NCBI GenBank assembly: GCA_017626555.1 | Contig: JAGAIM010000002.1 | Coordinates: 1-64,000 of the forward strand | DNA length: 64,000 nucleotides | Direction: 5' to 3' | From: Bacteroidales bacterium | GTDB lineage: Bacteria > Bacteroidota > Bacteroidia > Bacteroidales > UBA932 | Part shown: positions 8,170 to 16,623 of the stretch, in pieces | Numbering within the stretch: position 1 is the stretch's first letter | Layout of the letters: each line of letters opens with the position of its first letter | Notes under the pieces: model-generated | Seen by the model: only the letters and a program-made list of their open reading frames with translations | The model's database searches: none | What the model was told of the DNA's origin: nothing | Made by a program: the position numbers and the translations under genes

Positions 8170-10632
8170 TTAAACGATGATGTCATTAAGGACTCCGGAT
8201 GCCGTCTGGTATGCTCCGGCACCGGCTCCCTGCACGACGAGCGGTGACGGGTAGAAGTCTGTCCGGATAATGGCGCAGTTGTCCGTGCCGTTGAGGTTGA
8301 ACAGTGGATGGTCGGCTGAAACCGCTTCAAGTCCTATCTTAGCGCGGTATCCGAGAGGGGAGTTCTCGTCCTTGATCAACGAAGCCACAAAACGCTGTCT
8401 CAGACCCTTGGATGCTGCTTCGTTATAGCGTGCTGCAAACATTTCCTCGTTCTCTGCAAGTTTTGCATAGAAGGCATCAACATCACCCTCAAAGAATTCA
8501 TCTCCAAGGATAGGTGAGATATCTACATTCTGTTCGTCAAGCGGAACTCCGGCTTCACGTGAAAGGATCAGAAGTTTGCGCAGTACATCGCGTCCGCTGA
8601 GATCAAGCCTTGGATCAGGCTCGGTGTATCCTGCATCCTGGGCCCTCTTCACCACTTCAGCAAAAGTTCCGCCTTCTCCTCCGGCGTAGTTGCTGAAAAT
8701 GTAGTTGAGTGTGCCGCTGAGCACAGCCTCGATGCGGATGATTTCGTCACCGCTGTGGACACTGCGTGAAATGGATTCGAGGATAGGAAGTGCCGCTCCC
8801 ACAGTAGTCTCATATCGGAGTGTGGCTCCGATTTCGATGGCTGCTTCCTTCAGTGACGCATACTGGCTGTAAGGAAGCGAGAAGGTGATCTTGTTGCAGG
8901 CAACCACAGAATATCCTCTCTTGAAGAGATTCATATATTTGAATGCGATGTCTGCCGATGCGGTGCAGTCCACGAACACCGAGTTCTCAAGCGAGAGTGT
9001 GGCCAGATGGGTGAAGTATGCCTCGTCAGCGGCGCTGATGCCGTTGTCCAGTCGGGTCTTGATGTCGTTGAGGTCCAGACCGTTCTTGTCTATGATGAAG
9101 CGGCGGCTGTTGGAGAGTCCGCAGATACGGAGTCTTCGACCTGTTCTTGCGGCTATCTTCTCGCGGTTCTTTGCAATGATGTCAACCAGAGCCCTTCCCA
9201 CTGTGCCGAATCCTGCGATGAAGAGGTTGATGTCCTTTCCGCTTCTGCGGTCGAAGAATTCGTTATGGATGGTGCGGATGGCTGCTTCTGCATCATCGGA
9301 AGATATGATCACGGATATGTTTCTTTCTGAGGATCCTTGTGCTGTGGCTCTTACAGGAATACTATTGCGTCCCAGTGCAGCGAGCATACGGCCTGTGGCA
9401 CCTGTCTGGTTGAGCACATCATCTCCTACAAGACATACGATGGAAAAACCTTTCTCCACCTTGAGGGGATTGAGTTTGCCCAGAGAAATTTCGTATGCGA
9501 AGCAACGGTCGGCAGCCTCACGTGCCTTTTCTGCATCTTTTTCGGAAACGGCGATACACATAGTGTGTACGGAAGAAGCCTGGGTTATCAGAATTATGTT
9601 GATATCGTTCTGGCTCAGTGTCTCGAAAAGACGGCTTGAAAAACCAGGAATACCGACCATTCCGCTACCTTCCAGAGAGAGAAGGGCAATATTGTCGGAG
9701 TTGGAGATGCCAATGAGTTTATCCTTGCTGCGTGGAGGATTCTTCTCTATAAGTGTTCCTGATGCTTCAGGGTCGAAGGTGTTCTTGATGTAGATCGGAA
9801 TGCCTTCTGCCACAACCGGCTGAATAGTAGGCGGATAGATGACTTTTGCTCCGAAGTGCGAGAGTTCCTGGGCTGCCTTGTAGGATATGTTGCTGATGGT
9901 GCGGGCTGTCGGTACGACCTTCGGATTCGAAGTCATCATTCCCGGCACATCCGTCCATATCTCAAGGATCCGGGCCTTGCAACCTACTGCATATAGAGAT
10001 GCAGTGTAGTCAGAACCGCCACGTCCGAGCGTTGTGGTGCGTCCCTGTTTGTCTGATGCAATGAAGCCGGGGAGAACAAAAAGTTGGGTAATCCCGTTGC
10101 TTTCTACCATCTCGTTGACGCGGTAATATGTCTTCTGGATATCCACTACGTTCTTGTCGCCTTTGGCCACGGTGCGTATGATCTGCCTTGAATCTATCCA
10201 TTTCGTCGCTATTCCTATGGATGCGAGTTTTGTCGCAAGGATCTTTGTTGACCACAATTCTCCGAAGGACTGGATGGCGTCGAGGCTGGCCGGTGATAAT
10301 TCTCCGAGAAGATACACTCCCTGAGTGATGCTTCTGAGCGAATCGAAAAGATTGTCACAAACTTCAAGAGACTCATCCTGCTTCTCGCGAGGAAGGAGTT
10401 CGTTGATGATGTCGTGGTGCTTTTTCTGGAGGTCGTCGATGAGGGTCTTGTATGACTCATCGCGTTCCGAAGCGAGCGTGCCTATCTTTATAAGGGTGTC
10501 CGTACATCCGCTGATGGCTGAGGTGACAAGAATGGTCCTGTCACGGTCCACCGCATTGATGACGATCTCAACAACTTTCGACATATTCTGTGCATTGGCA
10601 ACCGAACTGCCTCCGAATTTCAATACCTGCAT
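8170..10632 (-). CDS. thrA: Bifunctional aspartokinase / homoserine dehydrogenase
   Basis: Catalyses the first and third steps from aspartate to homoserine. The N-terminal kinase domain starts MQVLKFGGSSVANAQ (KFGGSS at residues 5-10) and runs to about 300, followed by two ACT-type regulatory segments (about 310-455). The homoserine dehydrogenase half begins at about 460 with the Rossmann motif GFGTVGRAL and contains DxxGxD-like LDLSGRDVLRKL near 670. The total of 820 residues matches ThrA. It starts 6 bp after the end of metX, so the two are co-transcribed. The ACT region implies end-product feedback, known for the family; the effector here is not evident. Confidence 0.95.
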   Translation of the reverse strand: MQVLKFGGSSVANAQNMSKVVEIVINAVDRDRTILVTSAISGCTDTLIKIGTLASERDESYKTLIDDLQKKHHDIINELLPREKQDESLEVCDNLFDSLRSITQGVYLLGELSPASLDAIQSFGELWSTKILATKLASIGIATKWIDSRQIIRTVAKGDKNVVDIQKTYYRVNEMVESNGITQLFVLPGFIASDKQGRTTTLGRGGSDYTASLYAVGCKARILEIWTDVPGMMTSNPKVVPTARTISNISYKAAQELSHFGAKVIYPPTIQPVVAEGIPIYIKNTFDPEASGTLIEKNPPRSKDKLIGISNSDNIALLSLEGSGMVGIPGFSSRLFETLSQNDINIILITQASSVHTMCIAVSEKDAEKAREAADRCFAYEISLGKLNPLKVEKGFSIVCLVGDDVLNQTGATGRMLAALGRNSIPVRATAQGSSERNISVIISSDDAEAAIRTIHNEFFDRRSGKDINLFIAGFGTVGRALVDIIAKNREKIAARTGRRLRICGLSNSRRFIIDKNGLDLNDIKTRLDNGISAADEAYFTHLATLSLENSVFVDCTASADIAFKYMNLFKRGYSVVACNKITFSLPYSQYASLKEAAIEIGATLRYETTVGAALPILESISRSVHSGDEIIRIEAVLSGTLNYIFSNYAGGEGGTFAEVVKRAQDAGYTEPDPRLDLSGRDVLRKLLILSREAGVPLDEQNVDISPILGDEFFEGDVDAFYAKLAENEEMFAARYNEAASKGLRQRFVASLIKDENSPLGYRAKIGLEAVSADHPLFNLNGTDNCAIIRTDFYPSPLVVQGAGAGAYQTASGVLNDIIV

Positions 10633-10638
10633 AATATC

Positions 10639-11661
10639 TTATGGTAATAATGGTTCAATGATGTGTGTCAACTGGTCGTTCTCAAGCAGAAAACCGTCGT
10701 GACCGAACTTCGATGTTATTTCGTGATATGTCGCTCCCGGCACGTGTGCAGCGATGAATTTCTGCTCTTCAACAGGGAAGAGCCGGTCGCTGTCTATGCC
10801 AATAACGGTGCATTCGGTCCTTATTCCCGAAAGTGCCTTTTCAACTCCTCCGCGTCCTCTTCCGACGTTGTTGCTGTCAACAGATCCGCAGAGATACCAG
10901 TACGAATAGGCATCGAAACGGTCGGAAAGTTTCTTTCCCTGATATCTCTGATATGATCCGGCTCTGTCTGCGAAAAGACAGTCTTCGTCTTTTTCCCACT
11001 GGGTGGCATTGTATCCTTCATAACTTCTGTAAGAAATCAGGGCTATGCTTCTGGCGCATCTGAGTCCAGTCTCTCCTCCTTTCAATGAAGCACATTCACG
11101 GAATGTGGGGTCAGCCTCCAATGCCATTCTCATAGATTCGTTATATGCTGTAAGCCAGGGTGTTACCCTGACTCCGCAGGCAATATAGACGGCTTTTCTG
11201 ATGACCTCAGGCTTCATTATGGACCACTCCACCGACTGGAATCCTCCAATCGATCCTCCGACCATAAAGTCTATGTGCTCTATTCCCAGATGCTGACGGA
11301 CCAGGTCGTTTGCCCTTACGATATCGCGTACGGTAATGCTTGGGAAATCAAAGTAATATGGTCTTCCGGTGTCAGGATTGACGGTTGATGGACCCGATGA
11401 TCCGTATGCCGAACCGAGCATATTGGCGCATACGATGAAATATTTTTCCGTATCGAAAAGTTTTCCCGGTCCGGTCAGTTCCGGCCACCAGTCCTCGGCG
11501 TCGGAGTTGGCTGTCAGTGCGTGGCATATCCATATCACCTTCCTCTGGTCGTCCTTCTGCCACTCGCGTTCAGAACAGTGATATACCACCTTCAATCCTC
11601 TGATGCTCCCGCCTGCCTCAAACTCGAAGATGTCGTTATGTATATATTCCTTTTTTATCAT
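10639..11661 (-). CDS. metX: Homoserine O-acetyltransferase
   Basis: Transfers an acetyl group from acetyl-CoA to homoserine, supplying the MetY substrate. It has an alpha/beta-hydrolase fold of 340 residues. The nucleophile elbow is GGSIGG with S137 (more often GGSMGG in the family), and D292 (GIDSDRLFP) and H321 (FGHDGFLLE) complete the triad. Acetyl versus succinyl specificity cannot be settled from the sequence, but pairing with MetY favours acetyl. It is the first gene of metX-thrA-(metY) and is divergent from an Lrp-type regulator across 174 bp. Confidence 0.93.
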   Translation of the reverse strand: MIKKEYIHNDIFEFEAGGSIRGLKVVYHCSEREWQKDDQRKVIWICHALTANSDAEDWWPELTGPGKLFDTEKYFIVCANMLGSAYGSSGPSTVNPDTGRPYYFDFPSITVRDIVRANDLVRQHLGIEHIDFMVGGSIGGFQSVEWSIMKPEVIRKAVYIACGVRVTPWLTAYNESMRMALEADPTFRECASLKGGETGLRCARSIALISYRSYEGYNATQWEKDEDCLFADRAGSYQRYQGKKLSDRFDAYSYWYLCGSVDSNNVGRGRGGVEKALSGIRTECTVIGIDSDRLFPVEEQKFIAAHVPGATYHEITSKFGHDGFLLENDQLTHIIEPLLP

Positions 11662-11697
11662 ATAATCAATCGGTTAGGGGATTACCGAAAAAACGTG

Positions 11698-11705
11698 CAA
11701 AGATA
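11698..11705 (-). promoter_or_regulatory. Bacteroidota -7 box for metX
   Basis: TATCTTTG on the minus strand fits TAnnTTTG exactly and lies 36 bp before the metX start. No clear -33 TTTG is found at the usual spacing. Confidence 0.5.
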
Positions 11706-11789
11706 CTATTTTTCTCCCTTTATCGGGCTGCAAAGATGGTATATTGTATTTATATGTGCAATCTTTCTGAAAAATTCGGAAAATTATTC

Positions 11790-11797
11790 TATTTTTG
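11790..11797 (+). promoter_or_regulatory. Bacteroidota -7 box for the lrp-like gene
   Basis: TATTTTTG fits TAnnTTTG and lies 38 bp before the ATG at 11836. It supports that start over the much longer open frame beginning at 11521. Confidence 0.55.
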
Positions 11798-11835
11798 CTT
11801 TATATTCTTTTATATACAGAATAATATTCGGCAAA

Positions 11836-12303
11836 ATGGAAAAATTAGACAAGATAGATATTCTTATCTTACGCGAATTGCAGAAGGATGCGAAACTAAC
11901 AACCAAGGAATTGGCCGCAAAGGTGAATCTCTCGCCCTCGCCAGTGTTCGAGAGGCAGAAACGGCTTGAACGCGAGGGATATATCAAGAAATATATTGCA
12001 GTTGTCGATCCTATCAAGGCCGGCAACGGAATAATGGTGTTATGCAATGTCCGGCTCAAGCACCACAGCAAGGAATTCAGCCGTCAGTTCACATCGGTGA
12101 TAGCAGATATCGACGAAGTGGTGGAATGCTTCAACACTTCCGGGGATTATGACTATCAACTTAAGATTTATGCACGGAATATGCAGGCGTACCAGGAATT
12201 CGTTCTCGGGACACTGGGAGATATGGACTGCATAGGTTCTCTGCACAGCATATTTGTGATCGGAGAGGTGAAAAATACATTGTCTGTGCCCTTGGAGGCA
12301 TAA
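11836..12303 (+). CDS. Lrp/AsnC-family transcriptional regulator
   Basis: A 155-residue DNA-binding regulator. The start is the ATG of MEKLDKIDILILRELQKDAKLT, the standard opening of the family; the open frame upstream overlaps metX antisense and is not used. An N-terminal winged helix-turn-helix (about 4-60, with LTTKELAAKVNLSPSPVFERQKRLE) is followed by a RAM/ACT-like effector domain (about 65-150, with the typical SGDYDYQLKI). Its position facing metX suggests it controls the methionine/threonine genes or its own expression, and an amino acid may be the effector; both are inference from position. The SLC13-type transporter follows 34 bp later on the same strand. Confidence 0.9.
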   Translation: MEKLDKIDILILRELQKDAKLTTKELAAKVNLSPSPVFERQKRLEREGYIKKYIAVVDPIKAGNGIMVLCNVRLKHHSKEFSRQFTSVIADIDEVVECFNTSGDYDYQLKIYARNMQAYQEFVLGTLGDMDCIGSLHSIFVIGEVKNTLSVPLEA

Positions 12304-12337
12304 ACGGTATCAGTTTTAATTCGTAACTTTACACGAT

Positions 12338-14197
12338 ATGATTGCAACACTGATAATATTATTGATTTCAGCCATCCTCTTTGTCAGCGGCAGGGTCCGC
12401 TCCGACCTGGTGGCTCTTTGCGCTCTTCTGGCGCTTCTTTTATGTCAGATCCTGACCCCTGCGGAGGCTCTGTCAGGCTTCTCCAATACGACTGTGATAA
12501 TGATGATCGGTCTGTTCATCGTCGGAGGAGGTATATTCCAGACAGGCTTGGCAAAAATGATAGGAAGCAAGGTGATGACCCTTGCCGGCAACAGCGAACT
12601 AAGGCTTTTCCTTCTTGTGATGATAGTGACGTCAGCCATCGGTATGTTCGTCAGCAACACGGGAACCGTGGCTCTGATGCTTCCTATTGTGGTGAGTATG
12701 GCTGCTGCGGCCGGAACATCTTCGCGCCGTCTTCTTATGCCCCTTGCATTCGCCAGCAGTATGGGAGGTATGATGACCCTCATCGGTACTCCGCCCAACC
12801 TTATTGTCAGCGATACCCTTGCATCTGCCGGATTCGAGCCTCTCGGCTTCTTCTCATTCCTTCCTGTAGGTCTGGTGACCCTTGTTGTCGGTATCCTATA
12901 CCTGCTTCCGGCTACTAAGATGCTTGCTCCGAAAGAAAAGGCAAAGGATAAGGCTAAAGGAGGGAAATCACTTAAGGATCTTGTTGCAGAATATGGTATC
13001 TCCGACAATCTCTTCCGCGTTCATATAAAGGATCACGGTTCGAAGGCCATAGGGCAGACAGTTGTCGATCTGAATGTCTATAGAGAGTACGGAATTAATG
13101 TGCTGGAACTCAGGCGCAGTACCGGCCAGAACCGTTTCGTGCGCACAGTGAACCAGCAGTTGGCATCTCCCGATCTGGTATTGAAGCAGAATGATGTCCT
13201 GTATCTCTCCGGAGAGCCTGAGATGATCACAAAATTTGCAGAAGACTATTCGCTCCGTCTGCTTGATATACATACAGACGAGATCGATGGAAGTTCATCC
13301 AATGCATCCCTTGATTTCTTCGATATAGGTGTGGCGGAAATTCTGATAATGCCGTCCTCATCTATGATAAACCGTACCATAATTGATGCCGGGTTTCGTA
13401 GTAAGTTCAGTGTCAATGTTTTAGGTATAAGGCGAAAGAATGATTACATTCTCAATGACCTTGGAGGTGTGAAGATGCGTGACGGTGATGTGCTCTTGGT
13501 GCAGGGAGCGTGGAAGGATATCGCGCGAATGAAGAACGAGTCCACCAACTGGGTGGTGCTCGGAGAGCCTCTTAAGGAAGCCGCCAAGGTGACACTTGAC
13601 CATAAGGCACCGATAGCAGCCGCTATTATGATCGCTATGATCGTGATGATGGTGGTGGAAAGCATTCCTGTAGCACCCGTGACTTCCGTGCTTCTGGCTG
13701 CTGTGCTGATGGTGATCACCGGCTGTGTGCGCAATGTCGAGGCTGCCTACAAGACCATCAACTGGCAGACCATTGTGCTTTTCGCCGCTATGCTTCCGAT
13801 GTCAATCGCCCTTGAAAAGACCGGCGTTTCCGAGATGATTTCAAATGGGATCGTCACAGGTCTGGGAGGCAGCGGTCCACGCCTGCTTCTTGCCGGAATC
13901 TATGCCGCGACATCTGTTATGACCATCTTCATCAGCAATACGGTTACTGCTGTCCTGATGGCTCCGATTGCACTTCAATGTGCGATGCAGATAGGTGTGA
14001 GCCCTGTTCCGTTTATGTTTGCGGTGACTGTAGCGGCAAGTATGTGCTTCGCCTCTCCTTTCTCCACACCGCCTAATGCCCTGGTGATGTCGGCAGGACA
14101 ATACACATTTATGGATTATGTCAAGGTCGGTCTCCCTCTTCAGATCCTGATGGGAGTGGTGATGGTCTTCGTTCTTCCGCTCTTCTTCCCGTTCTGA
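12338..14197 (+). CDS. SLC13/DASS-family transporter with two RCK_C domains
   Basis: An inner-membrane permease of 619 residues. Membrane segments fill residues 1-190 and 410-619, with family landmarks SNTGTVALMLPIV and LIGTPPNLIVSDTL in the first half and ISNTVTAVLMAPIALQ plus SPFSTPPNALVMSAG in the second. Between them two TrkA-C (RCK_C) domains span about 215-395. Relatives carry sulfate, di- or tricarboxylates, usually with sodium. The substrate cannot be fixed. Closeness to an Lrp regulator and the methionine genes would fit sulfate, but that is only context. It is directly followed by a REP-like repeat. Confidence 0.85.
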   Translation: MIATLIILLISAILFVSGRVRSDLVALCALLALLLCQILTPAEALSGFSNTTVIMMIGLFIVGGGIFQTGLAKMIGSKVMTLAGNSELRLFLLVMIVTSAIGMFVSNTGTVALMLPIVVSMAAAAGTSSRRLLMPLAFASSMGGMMTLIGTPPNLIVSDTLASAGFEPLGFFSFLPVGLVTLVVGILYLLPATKMLAPKEKAKDKAKGGKSLKDLVAEYGISDNLFRVHIKDHGSKAIGQTVVDLNVYREYGINVLELRRSTGQNRFVRTVNQQLASPDLVLKQNDVLYLSGEPEMITKFAEDYSLRLLDIHTDEIDGSSSNASLDFFDIGVAEILIMPSSSMINRTIIDAGFRSKFSVNVLGIRRKNDYILNDLGGVKMRDGDVLLVQGAWKDIARMKNESTNWVVLGEPLKEAAKVTLDHKAPIAAAIMIAMIVMMVVESIPVAPVTSVLLAAVLMVITGCVRNVEAAYKTINWQTIVLFAAMLPMSIALEKTGVSEMISNGIVTGLGGSGPRLLLAGIYAATSVMTIFISNTVTAVLMAPIALQCAMQIGVSPVPFMFAVTVAASMCFASPFSTPPNALVMSAGQYTFMDYVKVGLPLQILMGVVMVFVLPLFFPF

Positions 14198-14201
14198 TAG
14201 T

Positions 14202-14309
14202 CACATAGTGGGCTTTTTCCTGTACCACCGTGAGAGGTAATGTGCCTTGGAGCCCCACATAGCGGGGGTGAGGGCTCATAGTGGGCAGTGAAAATGCCCA
14301 CCGTGTGAG
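14202..14309 (+). repeat. REP-like 108-bp repeat, copy 1
   Basis: A compound repeat of three consecutive imperfect hairpins. The first and third share the head CATAGTGGGC and a tail with CCACCGTG; the middle one has GAGCCC/GGGCTC arms. It differs from copy 2 (16505-16612) at two of 108 positions and has the same orientation. It begins four bases after the SLC13 stop codon and ends one base before the stop codon of the RAYT gene. Confidence 0.9.
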
Positions 14310-14310
14310 T

Positions 14311-15213
14311 TTATGTGGAGAGAATTCTCCGGATAAGTTCCCGCGGCATTCCGAGAATCCTGGATAGTTGGGGGATTGATGTCTTGTTGTTGAAGAACAG
14401 AGGCTTCAGGATCGAGCATTTCTCGGCAGAAGTCAGTTCGGAAATGCTCTTATCGCGGAATCTGTGTGCAACATACTTTGTCACGGTTTCCTGCATATCA
14501 TTGTCGTTTATATGCATCAATGGCTGGCAGGTCAGTTCATATTCCATCTTGGCATCGTTGCAGCATCCGAGATAATACAGAAAAGATTTGCCGGAATGTC
14601 TGTAAGCGCGTTCTACAATGTCATATCTGACAAATGAATCAAGCGTGACCAGGCCGTCTTCGCTGATCCGGAACGGGCATCTGTTCAAGTCCAGGCCAGT
14701 CTTCAGCATCTTTCTTTTCTGTGAAAAAGTCAGTGATGCTGCAGATATCGCATTATCGTTTCTGCTGGAGGAAAAGTAGCAGGCATAACTAGTCCATCTG
14801 TATTTTTCCGGCTTCACGCAGATTCTTGCGCATACTGCATTCCTAAGAATGTATGCAATGCAGTTCTTCAGATATCTGACAGTATCGATCAGGGAAATGC
14901 AGTCGCTTGTCCTGTGAAGAGGCTTTGTCAGTCCGTACTTCTTCTTGAGGTATAAGGAGAGCATTTTCTTGAAGAGTTTGATAGTCTTGTCTGCCTGGGA
15001 GGCGTCTCTGCAGGCAATGATCTCGTGGATGTGGTTTGACATAATTGTGAAAACGACTATCTGTACCTCAGTCCTCCAGGCACTCAAAGCCAGATAGTTC
15101 CAGGCTGTCTTGTAATCTTCCTCATCCTTCAGCAGCGTGATTTGCTCCAGTCCGTTTGTACATACGTGATAAAGACTGCTGTCATAAAGATGTCTGATGT
15201 CTTCTTCTTCCAT
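14311..15213 (-). CDS. REP-associated tyrosine transposase (RAYT), Y1_Tnp fold
   Basis: A 300-residue member of the IS200-like Y1 transposase superfamily. The HUH motif is H61-I-H63 in IMSNHIHEII. The RAYT hallmark region is YILRNAVCARICVKPEKYRWTSY, parallel to the usual YIHRNPV...YPWSSY. The nucleophile is likely Y88 or Y93 (LYLKKKYGL). The start is MEEEDIRHLYDSSLYHV; the 65 upstream residues of the open frame are AT-rich leader. RAYTs are single-copy genes that act on REP hairpins. Here a REP-like repeat touches the gene's 3' end and a second copy lies 1.3 kb beyond its 5' end. The gene is divergent from an ECF sigma gene. Confidence 0.88.
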   Translation of the reverse strand: MEEEDIRHLYDSSLYHVCTNGLEQITLLKDEEDYKTAWNYLALSAWRTEVQIVVFTIMSNHIHEIIACRDASQADKTIKLFKKMLSLYLKKKYGLTKPLHRTSDCISLIDTVRYLKNCIAYILRNAVCARICVKPEKYRWTSYACYFSSSRNDNAISAASLTFSQKRKMLKTGLDLNRCPFRISEDGLVTLDSFVRYDIVERAYRHSGKSFLYYLGCCNDAKMEYELTCQPLMHINDNDMQETVTKYVAHRFRDKSISELTSAEKCSILKPLFFNNKTSIPQLSRILGMPRELIRRILST

Positions 15214-15418
15214 AATGGCCTTGAAATTTACAGATGTAAAAATAACGTTTGTGGACCATTGGGGCTTGCAATCATAAAAAAGATAATGCAGATTTTTCTG
15301 TTTTTTATGTAAAACTGGTGAGATAAAAAATATTTTATCGAGGATAAAATTAATTTTATGTGTAGTTTTATCGGTGTATTCTTGTCTAACAGGCGTTTTA
15401 AATCTCAAACCGGACTAA

Positions 15419-15898
15419 ATGGAAGAGAAGGAAAAAGAATTTGCGCAAATAGTGAGAGAACATAAAAGACGGATCTATACTGTCTGCTATATGTTTTCTA
15501 AAGATGCTGACGAGGTCGCTGACCTGTTTCAGGAGATACTTATAAATATGTGGAAAGGCTTTTCTTCATTCAGAAGCGAGAGTTCCATAAGTACCTGGAT
15601 CTGGCGCATCAGTCTGAATACCTGCATCAATACTGGTAAAAGGCGGAAACTGGAGACAATCCCTCTTGATGTGAATATCAATCCATACGAGGATGTTGAT
15701 GAGGAGGGCTTGCAGGTGCGTCAACTTTATGATAGAATCAACAGGCTCGGCCTAATAGACAGAAGCATAATACTGATGTGGCTTGAGAATCTCAGTTACG
15801 AAGAGATCGGGGAGATTCTCGGAATCAGCGTCAAGAATGTTTCAGTAAAACTTGTCCGTATCAGGGAGAAACTCAGGCAGATGTCAAAAAGTAATTAA
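15419..15898 (+). CDS. ECF-type RNA polymerase sigma factor
   Basis: A 159-residue extracytoplasmic-function sigma-70. Region 2 covers about residues 10-75 (ADLFQEILINMWKGFSSFR followed by STWIWRISLNTCI) and region 4 about 100-155, ending in the helix-turn-helix SYEEIGEILGISVKNVSVKLVRIREKL. It would direct polymerase to a small regulon. The following gene, 11 bp downstream, encodes a membrane protein that could hold or sense for this sigma, as ECF partners often do, though no known anti-sigma domain is visible. It is divergent from the RAYT gene across 205 bp, within the segment bounded by the two REP repeats. Confidence 0.9.
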   Translation: MEEKEKEFAQIVREHKRRIYTVCYMFSKDADEVADLFQEILINMWKGFSSFRSESSISTWIWRISLNTCINTGKRRKLETIPLDVNINPYEDVDEEGLQVRQLYDRINRLGLIDRSIILMWLENLSYEEIGEILGISVKNVSVKLVRIREKLRQMSKSN

Positions 15899-15909
15899 TC
15901 AGGAATGTT

Positions 15910-16497
15910 ATGGAAGACAATAGATTGGAAATGAATTGTGAACTTGAAGAGATGCGTCAGCAGTTTGCAATAATGAAGGAACGGTTTGATCGTCAGGAGA
16001 TTGTGACGGACAGACTCTTGAGGGAAACTCAGAAAAAAAGGATAAATGTTTTTGATTGGCTGAACCTGTACGGACCAATGGCAGTGATCGTGATGATGAC
16101 TCCTCTGTTATTTCTCTGCTGCCAGCATTATGGTCTGCCTGTATGGGTCGCAGTTATGGCCTTTCTTATGGGAGTTCTGCCAGTAATATGGCAATATTGC
16201 GAACGTTTGAAATACAGGGAGGCCTTCCGTTTTGAGGGAGATGTGCTTCAGATTGCCGGATGTGTCAGAAATTTCAGAAGGCGATCTCTCAAGATGACAA
16301 TTGTGACGGGACTTGTGTCAGTTCTTGTTCTTTCTGTCGGATATGCTGCGTGGCTTCCCAATGTCCAGTTGACGGACGATCCTTTCAGATGGATCCTGTT
16401 CATTCTGCTTTTTCTGGGGGTGATTGCGGCAGTTGTCGCGGTCGAAATCAAGAGTTTGCGTATCCTCGACAGCATCGTAAAGGACTTGGAACAATAA
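15910..16497 (+). CDS. Membrane protein paired with the ECF sigma factor
   Basis: A 195-residue protein. A soluble, coiled-coil-prone N-terminus (about 1-45, MEDNRLEMNCELEEMRQQF) precedes four predicted membrane helices at about 55-73, 75-95, 125-145 and 155-175. It starts 11 bp after the sigma gene, so the pair is almost surely co-transcribed. A cytoplasmic N-terminal segment ahead of membrane helices is the layout of many anti-sigma factors, but neither a ZAS motif nor any other named anti-sigma domain can be seen. Function unknown; a role in controlling the sigma factor is inference. Confidence 0.7.
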   Translation: MEDNRLEMNCELEEMRQQFAIMKERFDRQEIVTDRLLRETQKKRINVFDWLNLYGPMAVIVMMTPLLFLCCQHYGLPVWVAVMAFLMGVLPVIWQYCERLKYREAFRFEGDVLQIAGCVRNFRRRSLKMTIVTGLVSVLVLSVGYAAWLPNVQLTDDPFRWILFILLFLGVIAAVVAVEIKSLRILDSIVKDLEQ

Positions 16498-16504
16498 AAA
16501 ACCT

Positions 16505-16612
16505 CTCATAGTGGGCTTTTTCCGGTACCACCGTGAGAGGTAATGTGCCTTGGAGCCCCACATAGCGGGGGTGAGGGCTCATAGTGGGCAGTGAAAATGC
16601 CCACCGTGTGAG
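16505..16612 (+). repeat. REP-like 108-bp repeat, copy 2
   Basis: Same orientation as copy 1, with 106 of 108 positions identical. It lies between the convergent membrane-protein and aquaporin genes, 7 bp after the former and 11 bp before the end of the latter. Its hairpins could also stop transcription from both sides, though no T-run follows. Confidence 0.9.
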
Positions 16613-16623
16613 AAACAGGTTGA

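Noticed and set aside
8885-9793. 302-residue plus-strand frame inside thrA
   Set aside because: Antisense to a certain gene; low-complexity Ser/Arg-rich translation with no motif.
11521-11835. 105-residue N-terminal extension of the Lrp-type gene
   Set aside because: Overlaps metX antisense; a TAnnTTTG box and the standard family start both point to 11836.
16505-16612. A simple intrinsic terminator between the membrane-protein and aquaporin genes
   Set aside because: No T-run follows the hairpins and the same 108 bp recurs at 14202, so it is primarily a repeat element, though it might also stop transcription.
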